Positions 1-11,809 are shown, counted from the first letter of the stretch. The stretch is 64,000 nt of DNA from Gossypium raimondii (GCF_025698545.1 NC_068569.1:1612001-1676000), one strand, 5' to 3'. Program-made: numbers and translations. Notes: generated by a model from the sequence alone, not told the origin.

Positions 1-870
1 TTCTATCATTTTAAGCTTGGTTGTTAAACAGCTTTCTAGGTTACTTTGGCTCTCATTTTAACATGCGAAAAATAATTTCAATTTCTTCCAGCAAACCCTA
101 TTAATTCTTGTGAATAGCAAAGTCTGTTTCTAAACAGAAGCTATCTTTGCAACAATTTAGTAAGTTAGGTGGCTTCTCTCGATCTTTATTTTCATTGGTT
201 GCCTTGAGAAAGAAACTTTTACCATGTTTCACTTTTGATGGCCTGTCAACTTGTAATGGATGGTTTCACATTTATCATAGTATTTTTTTTCTTTTGCTTT
301 TTTTAGTAAGAAATTTATTACAAGATGTTGACTACCACATTAGAATTTTGTATTAGGTCTTTAACTTTCTGCCCAGCACTAAGGAAGCAATCTCTACCTT
401 CTCTGCTGTTACAAATATAGGCAGGCAGAAATTCTTTCTGCCGATAAAGCCATAAGGGTTGATAGTTGGCATCATCATCTTGGCATGGAAAACCATAAGT
501 ACAGAAATTCTGAATTGACATGTTCTGTTTTGTCCGAATATGAATTCATAGTCATTGCAAAGCTAGTTAGTGCAATATTGTTAAATTAACAAATGCATTT
601 ATTGATAGGTAAACGAACTTGGTAATAAAAGTTTTCCACCCTTGTGTGTGGAAATTAGATCACATAGGGCCATTGAGGTCTCACCAAATATGGCAGCTCA
701 ATCATGGTTTTCGGGTGATCATCCCATACCAAACGCCACCATGTGGAACTGTTGGCCTTTTTGTACCCTGTATTTAATTATGGCCAAGTACACCTAGTTG
801 TTAGTGTGTCTATTTTACGTTATGTTTCTTACTTCTAGATTTCATTAAAGATTTTCTAATCTGTTAGCAG
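1..870. other. Intron or upstream sequence of the STRAP-like gene
   Basis: No exon with a plausible WD40 reading frame was found before the acceptor ending at 870. The stretch is T-rich and fits a long intron of the gene whose 5' exons lie left of the window. The short ORFs here have no recognisable features. Confidence 0.5.
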
Positions 871-2210
871 GATACACACCTTCTATTGACTGGGGGAGTA
901 GAGAAAGTCCTCCGTATTTATGACTTGAATCGCCCAGATGCTCCTCCAAGAGAAGTGGACAAATCTCCCGGTTCAGTCAGAACAGTTACATGGATGCATA
1001 GTGATCAGACAATATTAAGTTCTTGCACTGATATGGGAGGTGTCAGGTATTCATTTCCCTCCGTGTTTGGAGGTTCTTTAATGTAATTTTATGGTTTGTT
1101 GTTCATAAGTGCAAGCGTTTTGTTTACATTTTTATTGTTTACTATTGATTCATACCATTCTGTGGATGGCTGTTATCTTGTTCTAGAAATTGTAAATTAT
1201 CACTCCCCCCCCCCTCCCGGTGGGGTACCGTGACACTTATTTGGAGGTTTTGAGATCAAAATCTACTGATGTATGAATATCAGTGAGGCAAGGGTTTTAA
1301 GTTTTCTAGTGCTTACCTTCTTGTTGTTATGATAGCTTTATACTTAGTTTAAAGATTTTTGTTAAATTGTGTGGCTTTTTACTGCTATTAATAAAATCCA
1401 GTCTAATGCTTGTCTTGGGTTTTTTGTGGCATCTCTCTCTCCTCCCTCCCTCCCTCCCTCCTATTACTGATTTTCTTTGTGACTGTACAGATTATGGGAT
1501 GTAAGGAGTGGTAAAATAGTTCAAACACTAGAGACCAAGTCATCTGTGACCAGTGCGGAAGTGAGTCAAGATGGTCGATATATCACAACTGCTGATGGAT
1601 CTACCGTTAAGTTCTGGGATGCCAACCAGTAAGTTCTGATTTTCGAGTCAGATTGGTCTATTTTGTGCTAGAATGTCTGCTTTTATTGATTACTAATCAC
1701 CATAATCTATGCTTTATGCATTTACTCAGCTATGGGTTGGTAAAGAGCTACAACATGCCATGCACAGTTGAATCAGCTTCATTGGAACCGAAGTATGGAA
1801 ATAAATTCGTTGCCGGAGGAGAGGATATGTGGGTTCGTGTTTTTGATTTCCACACTGGAGATGAGATAGGTATGTTCTCAGACATAAGTTGGACCGTGCT
1901 TTATGATTTAGTGTGCAGCATGTAATGACTGACTAACATCTGGTGTGCAGCATGTAACAAGGGTCACCATGGTCCTGTGCATTGCGTGCGGTTCTCACCT
2001 GGAGGAGAATCGTATGCCTCGGGTTCTGAGGATGGAACGATTAGAATATGGCTGACAGGCCCTTTGACTCATGATGGCACAGAACCATTTGCAGCAAATG
2101 GGTCGGTTGGAAAGGTGAAGGTAACTGCAGAAGACGTTTCACGCAAGATCGAGGGCTTTCAGATTGCAGAAGAGGGCAAGACCAAAGAGAAAGAAACAGG
2201 AAAGGAGTAA
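871..2210 (+). CDS. STRAP: STRAP-like WD40 protein, 3' part (last four exons)
   Basis: Exons 871-1046, 1491-1628, 1730-1869 and 1951-2210 join in frame (714 nt, 237 residues to the TAA) with GT/AG borders. The product has WD40 blades with typical phrases: [51 protein letters not shown]. These match the serine/threonine kinase receptor-associated protein (STRAP/Unrip) family, cytoplasmic or nuclear WD40 scaffolds that in animals act with the SMN complex and TGF-beta receptors; the plant role is little known. The C-terminal tail after the last blade is charged and Lys/Glu-rich, as in plant homologues. The N-terminal blades lie outside the window. A poly(A)-type AATAAA is at 2393-2398. Confidence 0.9.
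1432..1463 (+). repeat. CT-rich microsatellite in a STRAP-like intron
   Basis: A pyrimidine run of CTCTCT followed by CCCTCCCTCC-type tetranucleotide repeats lies about 30 nt upstream of the acceptor at 1490. It is a simple repeat and may serve as the polypyrimidine tract. Confidence 0.7.
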
Positions 2211-3117
2211 CAATGGTGATGATTTCTAGCTTTATCTTCAGGGTCAATGCTTATTACCGCATTTATCCAAGATCTTCAAGACAGCTTTTTTTTAATCAGA
2301 GATAGAAGTAGACCGAACTGTATTTTGTATAATTTCTAGTCTTCTTGCTTTGAGCATACGTAGACCAAGTCCAATGGTTTTATAATAGATTTAATAAATG
2401 ACATCTATAATTTTATGTTGCACTCTCCATTCTTGTCAATTTATCATATTGGTTTAGAAAGATATTCTAGAGTAGATTCATGGTAAAAGTATCATGAAGG
2501 TCTCTATAGTAGGAATTAGATTATATTTTATCTCTTTTACTAAAAACTACCAAATTAGTCTCTATATAGGGTTTTTTACAAAATTATTACAAAAAAATAA
2601 AAAATAACTAAAATGCTATCTTTTTTTTTATTTACCAAAATATTATAAATTTTTTTATTTACCAAAATATATCAAAAAATAAAAATAAAAACCTGCAAAA
2701 AAAAAACTTGAGGTGGCACCAAAGGTGCTAAAGTGATTGGCGGCACCAAATGTGCCAAAGAGATTGGCGGCACTGGATTAAAATGTAATTCTCTGCAGTT
2801 TCAAGGACTTGACATGCAAATTTATTATTTTAAATTTTTTGAAAGTGAATTGGTGTGCCTGTGGGTGTCAGCGCCAAAACTGAAACTTGGCTAATTACCT
2901 TTTAAGCCCTCCTTATTTATTATTTTCTTTTTATTCCCCTTCAACTCACTTTTTTATTTAATAAACAAGCCCTCAACCTATTTTTGTAGTTAAATAAGCT
3001 CTTAATATATGATTTTTACTCATAAAAGCCTTTTATTTTATTATTAAAGAAAATATATTTTACCTAAAGTAAAGCTATTTAAAAAGTATAAACTAATTCG
3101 CATTTTATGTATTATTT

Positions 3118-3196
3118 TGGTAATTTGATGAGAATAGTTTATTAAATAATAACTCTATTTTACTTTAATAAACTATTCTCATCAAATTACCAAAAT
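3118..3196. repeat. Local hairpin within the left arm
   Basis: TTTGGTAATTTGATGAGAAT near 3116 is repeated in inverse orientation near 3170-3195 (ATTCTCATCAAATTACCAAA), with an AT-rich loop. The same block occurs again near 4030-4055 in the right arm. Confidence 0.6.
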
Positions 3197-3686
3197 TTAT
3201 AATTAAGTGATAATTAAGCTACTTAGAATTCTAATTAAGTAATAATTCTATTTTACTTTAATAAGTTTATTAAAAGTAATAACTCTATTTTACTTTAATA
3301 AACTATTGCTTTTAGGCTTAGTTTAGTAATGTTTCAAAAATGTTTTAGGAAAAAATGTTTTAAGGAGAAGTAAAATTTTAGCTTTTTAAAAAATAATTTT
3401 TAGCTAATTTTTTATTTGGGAGAAGTATTTTTCTTTTAAAAAGTAACTTGTTTAGAAATATTTTTATCCAAAAATAATATTAAACACACGGTCTCGCCTA
3501 GAGTGTGGCGACATCAAACCTTAAATAGTAATAATTGCTTCATAAACCTTCATTATTTATTATTTATTATTCTCTTTCAACACCAAAAATAGAGAAGTCT
3601 TATACCAATTAGTCCAAAAGTATTTTTGTAAAAATCGATTCAACCGAAATAGATTTTATTTATTTTTCAAAAATATTTTTTTCAAG

Positions 3687-3980
3687 TATGTCGACATAAT
3701 AGTTAATGACATTCATAATAATTTTCTTTTGTTCACATTATATCTGAAACTATAAATTCAACTAATAATTATAAATTATACATAATAAGATTTTTCTAAA
3801 GTTTTATAATTAAAATTTTATATCGTATCGTAAATTAAATTGATAATAAGGATAATTATAAAAGCTTTAGAAAAATATTATCATGTATATATTATAATTA
3901 TTAGTTAAATTATAGTTTCTAAATATAATGTGAGCGAAAAAAACTACTATAAGTATCCTTAACTGCTAAGTCGACATAAA
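3687..3980. mobile_element. Small nested inverted-repeat element (MITE-like)
   Basis: In the centre of the fold-back element, ATGTCGACATAATAGTTAA (about 3688) faces an inverted partner around TTAACTGCTAAGTCGACAT (about 3960-3977). The arms continue through TTCACATTATAT and ATAATGTGAGC. It is about 290 bp and non-coding, probably an independent MITE inserted in the larger element. Confidence 0.5.
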
Positions 3981-4635
3981 ATTACTTTTTAATAAACTTA
4001 TTAAAGTAAAATAGAGTTATTACTTTTTAATAAACTATTCTCATCAAATTATCAAAATAATACATAAAATGCGAATTAGCTTATACTTTTTTAAATAGCT
4101 TTACTTTAGGTAAAATATATTTACTTTAATAATAAAATAAAGGGCTTTTATGAGTAAAAATCATAGATTAAGGGCTTATTTAACTACAAAAATAGATTGA
4201 GGCTTGTTTATTAAATAAAAAAGTGAGTTGAAGGGGAATAAATAATAATAATAAATAAGGAGGGCTTAGAAGTCAATTAGTCAAGTTTCAGTTTTGGCGC
4301 TGACACACGCACAAGCGCACCAATTCACTTTCAAAATTCAAAATGGTAAATTTCATGTGAGGTCCTTGAAACTGCAGAGAGTTACATTTTAGTCCTATGC
4401 CGCCAATCTCTTTGGCACCTTTGGTCGGGCCAATCTCTTTGGCACCTTTGGTGCCGCCAATCACTTTGGCACCTTTGGTGCCGCCACAGGTTTTTTTTTT
4501 TGCAGATTTTTGTTTTTTTTTGGTATATTTTGGTAAATAAAAAAATTTATAATATTTTGATAAATAAATAAAAAGGATAGCATTTTGGTTATTTTTTATT
4601 TTTTATAATAATTTTGTAAAAAACCTCTCTATATA

Positions 4636-5567
4636 TTAGATTAAAGAACAAATGAGTTTTTTTAAATTTCATCCATTTGTACTATTAAAAGTTGGCGTGG
4701 TTGATAGAATGATTAGATAGTAACACATGATGTGTCTTATGTACTTTTTGCTAATGTACAAGAATCATTTTTTAATAGTAAAAATGAATGAAATTTTAAG
4801 GGATGAGTTTGGTTTGCTCTTTGATTTAATATACTTGAATTAATTTATTTGTTTTTTGAGTAAGAGAGTAAAATGCATATATTGTTACTTAAAAGCAAAG
4901 TCGAAATATTAGAAAAATGATATGGATAAATCAAAGATAAGGAAATGAAAATCTCATTAATCAAACAAGGTTTGCTTTCCACTGTTTCGCCCACGAAGAA
5001 ATATTCTTAGTATTATCGTTAGGTTTGTTTATAGTTTTGTCGGGAGAAGATGTCTGGGCTCCAGGCAGATCTTTTTTGTTATGTCCATTTCGTTGCCTTA
5101 ACCCGATAAGTGTTGTTGGAGTTCGCTTGAAATGCAAGCAAGGATCTTATGGAGATGACGAAGTTGATGCCCATAGTAAGGGAACAATTGCTGGTGTTAT
5201 TTGCTATCCCTGGTTCATTTCAACAGATAAAAACGATTTTATGAGACCAGAAGCACAAGTCTACAATGCCATACATAAGTTAAATTAGCTACAACTTGTA
5301 TCCCAGTTTAAAATGATGAAGATCTTGGAAGAAAGCCCAAGCATCTCATGAAATAATCTCAGTAAAAAAGAATGTTCTAATGTTTTCTCATAACACAATG
5401 TTCTAATGTTTTCTCATAACACCCTCGAATCAATGCTTTCCACAAATTGTTACAACAATAATAATCCCACTCAAAGCTAGTCCCATTTAAATAACTTAAA
5501 AAACTAGATTATCTAAATGCAAAGGTTTCCTGCACCCAATGCTGAAACCACCACCCAATTCTGTCAT
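4636..5567. other. Intergenic; one unassigned 87-codon ORF
   Basis: The region is AT-rich. An ORF at 5025-5288 (+) would encode 87 residues with a less AT-biased 3' half (phrases GSYGDDEVDAHSKGT, DKNDFMRPEAQVYN). I do not recognise it. It has no obvious signal peptide or neighbouring exon and could be a captured exon fragment. It is not called as a gene. Confidence 0.35.
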
Positions 5568-7100
5568 TTAGATGATGGAGACCCTTGGAACATCAACTGG
5601 GAAATTATGGATCTCATCCATCCATGGGTTTTTCTCCTTTACCGGATTTATCGTCCTCAAAGCTTTCCAAACTGCACTGTTACACTTGAATCCTGAACCA
5701 AATGCTATTTGCCATGTTCTGTCACCCCTTCTAATTCTACCCTTAGCTTCGGAGTAAGCTAATTCGTACCACAGAGAACTGCTTGAGGTGTTCCCGAACC
5801 GGTAGAGAGTCATTCTTGATGGTTCCATGTGCCATTCTGACAGCTGCAAATTCTTCTCCAGTTCATCCAAAACGGCTCTTCCTCCGGCATGAATGCAGAA
5901 ATGCTCAAAAGCTAGCTTGAAATCCGGAATGTACGGTTTGACCTTCATTTTGAAAAGCTTCTTGCCAACCAATGTAGCAAAGAAAAGAAGCTGCTCAGAC
6001 ATTGGAAGAACCAGAGGCCCCAATGTGGTAATGTTGGTCTTTAAGGCATCACCAGCAACTGCCATGAGATCCTTCGACAATGTAACACCAATCTTCCCTA
6101 TGGAGTCTTCTTCCTGTGTAACACAGGAAAAGCATTTATCATCTGAACCCTTGTGAGTGCGAACAGTGTGAACCAATTGATATTTGGATCTTCTTTCGTC
6201 GGACCATTTGTTAGAGAGCAGTATTGCAGCCCCTCCCATCCTGAATAAGCAGTTTGATACAAGTTTCGAACGATCATTTCCGAAGTACCAGTTCAGGGTA
6301 ATGTTCTCCATGCTGATAACCAATGCATAGGAGTTTGGATGGACTTGAAGAAGATGTTTCGCAAGATCTATCGAGATCAAACCTGCACTGCAACCCATTC
6401 CTCCCAAATTGTAGCTTTGAATATTACCTCGAAGCTTATAATGGTTGATAACCATGGCAGACAACGATGGTGTTGGATTAAACAAGCTGCAGTTCACAAT
6501 CAAAATTCCAATGTCTTTGGGTTTTACGGAGGTCTTAGCCAAAAGCTCATCGATGGCACCAAACATAACAGCCTCCGCTTCTTTTCTTGCTTCATGCATT
6601 GACGGGTTAGGGGGAATATTGAGGACCGCCTCCGGAAGATATGTTGAATCCCCTAGTCCAGACCTTTCAAGGATCCTACGCTGGAACTGAAGGTTCTCCT
6701 CTGTGAATGTACCAGTCAATTGTGACTGATCTACGAACATCCTTTTCGTGCATTTCCGAGATTCCTCCGGCTTGTAGCAAGCAAAGTTGACAAGATAAAC
6801 AGGGCGAGGGCGGGTTAGAAAGTAGAGGGTTGACAAGAAAACAAGAAGGGCCGAGCAGATTATGACAGAAATGAGGTTGTATTGAAGATGCTCCCAAAGA
6901 TCAAAAAGATCCTTAACAGAAAAGGTCGAGAGCTGCGCCGCGATGACAACTACAAGAGGGGTAAGGAAGAGGTACATTCCATGGGTGATTAAGTAATGGT
7001 ATCCAAGCTTCACATACTTTAGCTTAACTGATTTCTTAAAATCAGGTAGGTTACTTGATGATGATGGCATCAAAGGCTGGTCTGGTTTTGAGTCAGCCAT
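5568..7100 (-). CDS. KCS: 3-ketoacyl-CoA synthase (very-long-chain fatty acid elongase)
   Basis: A single-exon CDS of 510 residues. It catalyses the condensing step of very-long-chain fatty acid elongation in the ER, feeding wax, suberin and sphingolipid synthesis. Two hydrophobic helices near residues 38-60 and 78-97 precede the FAE1/CUT1 condensing domain. The nucleophile is Cys237 in [11 protein letters not shown], the His motif is HFCIHAGG (His400/His404), and Asn437 lies in RFGNTSSSS. Length and order match the plant KCS family; the sequence resembles the KCS4/KCS11 group. Start choice: the open frame extends upstream to 7133, but a strong acceptor (tcttttacag) ends at 7114, just before the Met at 7100. 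The 11 extra codons would therefore be intronic, and MADSKPDQP is the likely N-terminus. Confidence 0.93.
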   Translation of the reverse strand: MADSKPDQPLMPSSSSNLPDFKKSVKLKYVKLGYHYLITHGMYLFLTPLVVVIAAQLSTFSVKDLFDLWEHLQYNLISVIICSALLVFLSTLYFLTRPRPVYLVNFACYKPEESRKCTKRMFVDQSQLTGTFTEENLQFQRRILERSGLGDSTYLPEAVLNIPPNPSMHEARKEAEAVMFGAIDELLAKTSVKPKDIGILIVNCSLFNPTPSLSAMVINHYKLRGNIQSYNLGGMGCSAGLISIDLAKHLLQVHPNSYALVISMENITLNWYFGNDRSKLVSNCLFRMGGAAILLSNKWSDERRSKYQLVHTVRTHKGSDDKCFSCVTQEEDSIGKIGVTLSKDLMAVAGDALKTNITTLGPLVLPMSEQLLFFATLVGKKLFKMKVKPYIPDFKLAFEHFCIHAGGRAVLDELEKNLQLSEWHMEPSRMTLYRFGNTSSSSLWYELAYSEAKGRIRRGDRTWQIAFGSGFKCNSAVWKALRTINPVKEKNPWMDEIHNFPVDVPRVSII

Positions 7101-7113
7101 GTTTTTCTTTTTC

Positions 7114-7615
7114 CTGTAAAAGATTGAACTCAATGTATTAAATCAAGTGCAACAAAGGAATCAGAATAACAGAATTTAAAACCAACAAGAAGCAAAGCTA
7201 GTAAACGAAAAATAAGATAAAATAAGTAGGCTTTCAAAGGTGAAGTTTATCCCTTTCAAGAGATGAACTTTATGGCTAGTCTAAAAAGGCTAAATCCTAA
7301 ACTCAGAATGATAAAAACACACATCTTTTTTCATAAAGATGTTTTTACATCAAAATCTAACTGAGATTTTGCAAACCCAGATCAGAATTTCAAATCATAA
7401 TATTTTTACATAGTGTGTGAGAACTGACTCTGGGGGAAACATTAAAAAAAAAAACCCAGATCAGAATTTGCATTAAAAACACAATTTTATTCAATAATTC
7501 AGATCAATCGGCTAAAGAAAAGAACACACAAAGAGAGCCCAGCTCACAATTCATAAGCAACTAGTAAATGAAATTAATCAAAAAATTCCAGATTCAAATA
7601 AAAAAGAAAACTCAC
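7114..7615 (-). other. 5'UTR intron of the KCS gene
   Basis: On the minus strand the donor tctag|gtgag (exon ends at 7616) and the acceptor ttttacag| (exon resumes at 7113) bound a 502-nt T-rich intron. The upstream leader exon is about 7616-7700. Confidence 0.65.
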
Positions 7616-7705
7616 CTAGATCTCCCAAACCCGCCGAAAGGCTAGTTAAATCTATTCAAGAACGGCCACGGATACAAAGAAAAAAAGAAGACTACAAAGT
7701 CCTTC

Positions 7706-8600
7706 AGAAAGAGAAGAAATATGAAGATGAAATATATAAAAGCACGAGTAAATAATCTAAAATATATAAATTTAGAAAAAAAAATGAAGAACAGCCTTTG
7801 CTAAAAGGAAAAAAAAAGGAAGGTCGCAAGAAATGGGAAAATGGTGGTGAAGAAAGCCAAACAAATAAAAGAGTGGCGCAACGAACGCGTTTTCTTGAAG
7901 AGGCAGCGCCGTCTGGAATCTCAACTCGGGTATCACGGTCCAAAACGCTGTCGTTTAAAACATCAGGCGGCTAGTTTCAGACGTTTCCAGTCAGCTCTTT
8001 TCAGATTTTTGGAATATTTTAATTTTCAACATTGAGTGGTCCATAAATGGAATAAAAGAACAAAATTGAATTCAAATTTTTTACTTTTCTTTGATAGTAA
8101 TCATCATTACGTAACTGGTGCAAATCTTCTAGAAAATTTTACATTTTTGAAATTTAGAACTTCAGAAAACAAACGTTGGAATTGTGGTACCATTAATTAA
8201 GAATTATTTAATTATTAATTTTTTAAAAACTTCTATAACTTTTTTTTTATGTTTTTTTTTTTACAAATATGGATTCATAATATATGGTAACGACAAAGCA
8301 AAATCATTGTATGGGAGCACTTGCCTTAAGTTCTATGGTCACATGGTTACCAACTGGAAACTCACATGGAATTCTTCTAGAAACATAGCTGTAATATTCT
8401 CTAGGGTCCATATGCCAAGCTGTCGTCGACATGAATTGATAACATGATTTAGCTAATTAATGCAAACATTAAGGCAATATTCTTAACACATGCAACAATA
8501 GCTCAATGACAGCAGATATACAATCTCAGGCTTTCATTCTTGTAACATAAAGCAAAACCTATGCTGTCGGGGAATGTGTAAGATCGGGTTCGATCTTACC
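7706..8600. other. KCS promoter side and intergenic DNA
   Basis: TATA-like TATATA stretches on the minus strand near 7733 and 7760 could set the KCS start. The rest is AT-rich, with no gene recognised up to the 3'UTR of the next minus-strand gene. The ORFs at 7841-8035 and 8184-8447 show no family signature. Confidence 0.35.
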
Positions 8601-8788
8601 GTCCGCCGGTATGTATTTTTCGAGAATGCTAAGGTTTTACAATTTTTCATTTTTGGATAGTTTAATTTGCTACATATCCATGACCTTTGTCAAGAACAAA
8701 ATGATTACATTGCAAGTTTCCGGTACAGCCTATGCCGGTTCTTTAATTACCACTTCCAGGTCTGACAGATCGGCAGCGAGTATTGTTG

Positions 8789-10951
8789 CTAATCCAAAGA
8801 GAACTCTTCAAGCCAAATCAGCACTTCATTTCTCTTCAATGCAATCGCCGATGGAACAATGTGGAGGATGAAATCAATAAGTAAGATGAGCATAACATGT
8901 AATAGAGGGTAACATCAACATTGCTATCCCAACATGTCAGCAGGCAAAGAAAACTAGCTATTATCTAGGTGCTATCACAAAGCTAGCCCCAGAATCAATT
9001 AAAGAACCATCAAATTGCATTAAAGAAGCAAATTACAAAGAACGCATAGCTTACTTCTTGTTCAAGAAGGGAAAATTTATGGCTAAATCGAGCAGCTATA
9101 TATGTGGAAAAAAGAACGGTTACTATGATCAATGATTAGGTGCTGCAACAGAATTATGAGAAGTGGATTGCACAATCTGCTGAAGTAAAATCCCTTTAGC
9201 ATGCTAAGAACGAACTAAAACTTGCAACAAATGACTTGAGAAGCAAAATTGTAAAGGAAAGTTAAAATCATACCATTGTAAAGCTCCATGTTCGTCCCGG
9301 ATCATTGTAACGGGCAAGCATACAACCTATCCTTGGTTTAAGACCATCTTTCATAAGATTAGAGCGCAATGCTTTCTCTTTCTCACGAACAACATCCTCT
9401 GTTGGTTTTCCACTGAACTTCAACGCTGCAGCAACCCCTCCTTCCACTTTTCTCAACTTAACTGTTTCTTGACTAGGATCTGGCAGACTGTTGACACACC
9501 AATACATTGCTTAGTTGCTTAAGCATAGCATGAAAGTACTAAAAAGGTTATCAGTCGTTATCCGGTTCAGAAATACGAAACCATCTCCAAATGTTTAGGA
9601 CCCCTACTAAACTGATAACACTAACCTGCTTATATCTTTCTCAGATGGTAGAACAATTTGGATGGATACATCGGATAGTTCGGGATCAAGTGCGTGGGTA
9701 AACACAGGAGTAGTCATTGGTATCTTCTCTGTTGTTGAATTCTTACCAAATATATACCTAGGGAACAAGAAAATATTAGAATTGAAACCAAAATAATGAA
9801 TTCGATTTTCCACACGAGTCGAATACACTTACCCAGCAACAGCATTAAAGCCATTTGATCCTGATAGCTTCTCTCCAATTGTTTCTACCACTATGAATGG
9901 TTCATATTTCCTTACCTGCATACACCTAATGTTACTCACTATGAATACTATATCACAGATGCAAAATTTTCCCAAGGATCCTATAATATAACCTCATAAT
10001 TTGCAGTCCTCTTTAGTATCTGATATCTGGGTGTCTCCAAGTCAGGAGTCTTATAAACCCGCAACTGCAAAATAAAATAACATTCTACAACGTATAAGAT
10101 AGGGAAGAACCACAAACTTAAGACCATAAAAATGCCATTTTGGCTGAATTAAAGAGCCATACCTGCCTAAACACATCCCATAAACCTTCTAGTGAAAAAT
10201 ACTCATTGTTCTCTATAGAATCCCAAAAGTCCTACAATAAATTACATTTAGCAAATTTCACAAAGACTGTAAATGAAGAATTGTTTATGGAGAAATTAAA
10301 AAGCTCACCACATGGCTACAAAATTTTCCATTGTTTGGGTTAATTCCCATGACAGAAGTTCCAGTAAAGACCAGCTCAGGCTTCCATGGCAAGGGCATGA
10401 ACTTCATCACCATAGTCCACCTTGTTGTTATCTCATAAGGTCCTGTCTATACCAACTCAACCAGTCAAATAAGCAGATACCTAATAAACAAATTAAAAAA
10501 AAAAGAAAAAAAGAAGGGTTATAATGAATCGAACCTGCTTGACCCAATGCAATTGAAACAGGGGCCTAAAGAGGACTTTCAACAAAGAAATGTTAAACAA
10601 ATAACCACTAATTGTATCATGCTTTGTTATAGGGTCCCTAAACTTGACTTGTTCGTCATATGCCGTCCTATCAATCCCTTGATCATCAAACAGATGGGGA
10701 AGATCATCGTACAAGAAAGTAGCTAACCCTTCAACATCAACAGTTGGTTTTGGCGGGCTGCTTTCCTCCACTAAGCTTAACTTACGTGCCCACTTGAACT
10801 TTTGGTTCTTCGGACTTGGTTCTTTTCTTGTCTTAAAGGTTATAGTAAGAGGAGAACTAGAAGAGAGTCCGGTGGTGGTAACACGTCGGAAACTTCCGCA
10901 AACAGGAGGGGCTTGCCGGAGAATTTGAGTTGTAAGGTGAGTGGTAGCCAT
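8789..10951 (-). CDS. HBP5: Chloroplast SOUL haem-binding protein (HBP5-like)
   Basis: Eight exons join in frame to 389 codons: 10535-10951, 10309-10446, 10163-10231, 9993-10064, 9833-9915, 9626-9757, 9274-9487 and 8789-8833 (total 1170 nt). All have GT/AG borders and matching phases. Residues 1 to about 60 are Ser/Thr-rich and look like a plastid transit peptide. About 75-200 is a DUF2358 (SnoaL-like) region (LATFLYDDLPHLFDDQG). About 210-389 is the SOUL haem-binding domain (YEVRKYEPFIVVE, IPMTTPVFT). The layout matches the Arabidopsis At5g20140 type, implicated in tetrapyrrole handling in chloroplasts. The last exon holds only 14 codons plus stop (RNEVLIWLEEFSLD) and lies behind a 440-nt intron, so simple ORF calling misses it. 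Confidence 0.88.
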
Positions 10952-11486
10952 TAATTTTCAATAAACGAGAGTTGCTGCTTTAGTTTACGTGGAGAAATGT
11001 TGTGGCGTGGTTGCTTCGGTTTGAAGCCGAGGTGAACCGGTTAACGTGAGCCAGAGAAAAATGATTGGCTGCCGTTGGTTCAGGGTAATAAATGCAAAGG
11101 TGGGCTGACAATGGTTCCAAATGCAAACCTGAGCTCGACCCAAAAACTTATCGGACATACATTTTATCCAAATTTGGAGCTGCCTTGCAAAAATTGGAAC
11201 ATGGCTCATGGCTGTGTTTAAGCTGAGCCCAAGTTTTGAAAGACGATATTTATCCATCTATGCCATATATAATGGGATTGATTGGGTTGGTGTTGTTAAT
11301 GGCTTAAAGCATACTTCGAACCAATAAGACTTTGGTGCTGGATCTAGGTTGTGGAGAAGTGGGGCCTGCAAAAAGATAAAGAAGGTTAGCTATGGTGCGT
11401 TAAGGTGGATATTTTGATTGCTATCCGATGCTTAAGTTACGACATGATTTAAGAATTAAGTAAAGGAGAAAAGTTGAAAATGAATC
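10952..11486. other. Intergenic, upstream of HBP5-like gene
   Basis: This is the promoter side of the minus-strand SOUL gene. No ORF or repeat was recognised; the ORF at 10985-11257 has no family features. Confidence 0.4.
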
Positions 11487-11809
11487 ATAGCTAGCTCCAA
11501 ACCACATGTTAGAAGAAAATGAGCTTCACTTTTTCACATCCTGCGAAATCATCCATCTATTTTTTTTTTTTCAGATTGTAGTGTGTAGCCCACCAACCTG
11601 CCCCAGAGATGACTTTACTAAACATCAAAAGCCATTGATGATATGCAGAGGAGAATCTGCTGACTTGTCAGCTTAGATGGCTGGACCGCGTACCGCCACC
11701 TATGCTCGGCACTTGGTCTTGCACAAGGCAGCACAGCCTTTGGTCTTTATTCCACACTCTTCGCGTGGTAGCCTTGTGGCCGAAAGAGGCTATTCACCAC
11801 CACTACCAA
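11487..11809 (+). promoter_or_regulatory. Orphan IMA subtype-B promoter block (gene missing)
   Basis: This block is nearly the same as the regions directly upstream of the IMA genes at 15723, 24178 and 31697. Shared elements are AGCTAGCTCCAAACCACATG, GAGATGACTTTACTAAACAT, GCAGAGGAGAATCTGCTGAC, GGCTGGACCGCGTACCGCCA and CACTCTTCGCGTGGTAGCC. It stops at CACTACCAA, immediately before the place where the other copies have their TATA box, and runs into unrelated AT-rich DNA. No IMA ORF follows. It is a truncated duplicate. Confidence 0.75.

Larger units (their letters stand above)
2569..4625. mobile_element. Fold-back / Mutator-like MITE with about 600-bp inverted arms
   Basis: The left arm (2569 to about 3175) is the inverted complement of the right arm (about 4000 to 4625). 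Both arms share the ends GGGTTTTTTACAAAATTATT / reverse, a GGCACC-AAA-GGTGCC palindrome repeated two or three times, an LTR-like TCAGCGCCAAAACTGAAA block, and an AAGCCCTCCTTATTTATTA block. The element is flanked by the direct repeat TCTCTATATA (2559-2568 and 4626-4635), a 10-bp target duplication of the size expected for Mutator-like transposons. No transposase ORF is present, so it is non-autonomous. Confidence 0.75.

Noticed and set aside
147-521. Overlapping ORFs on both strands at the left edge
   Set aside because: T-rich, no family features, and located in what fits an intron of the STRAP-like gene.
8560-8615. GGGTTCGATC-like sequence resembling a tRNA T-loop
   Set aside because: No anticodon arm, D-arm or acceptor stem can be formed around it; it lies in the 3' region of the SOUL gene.
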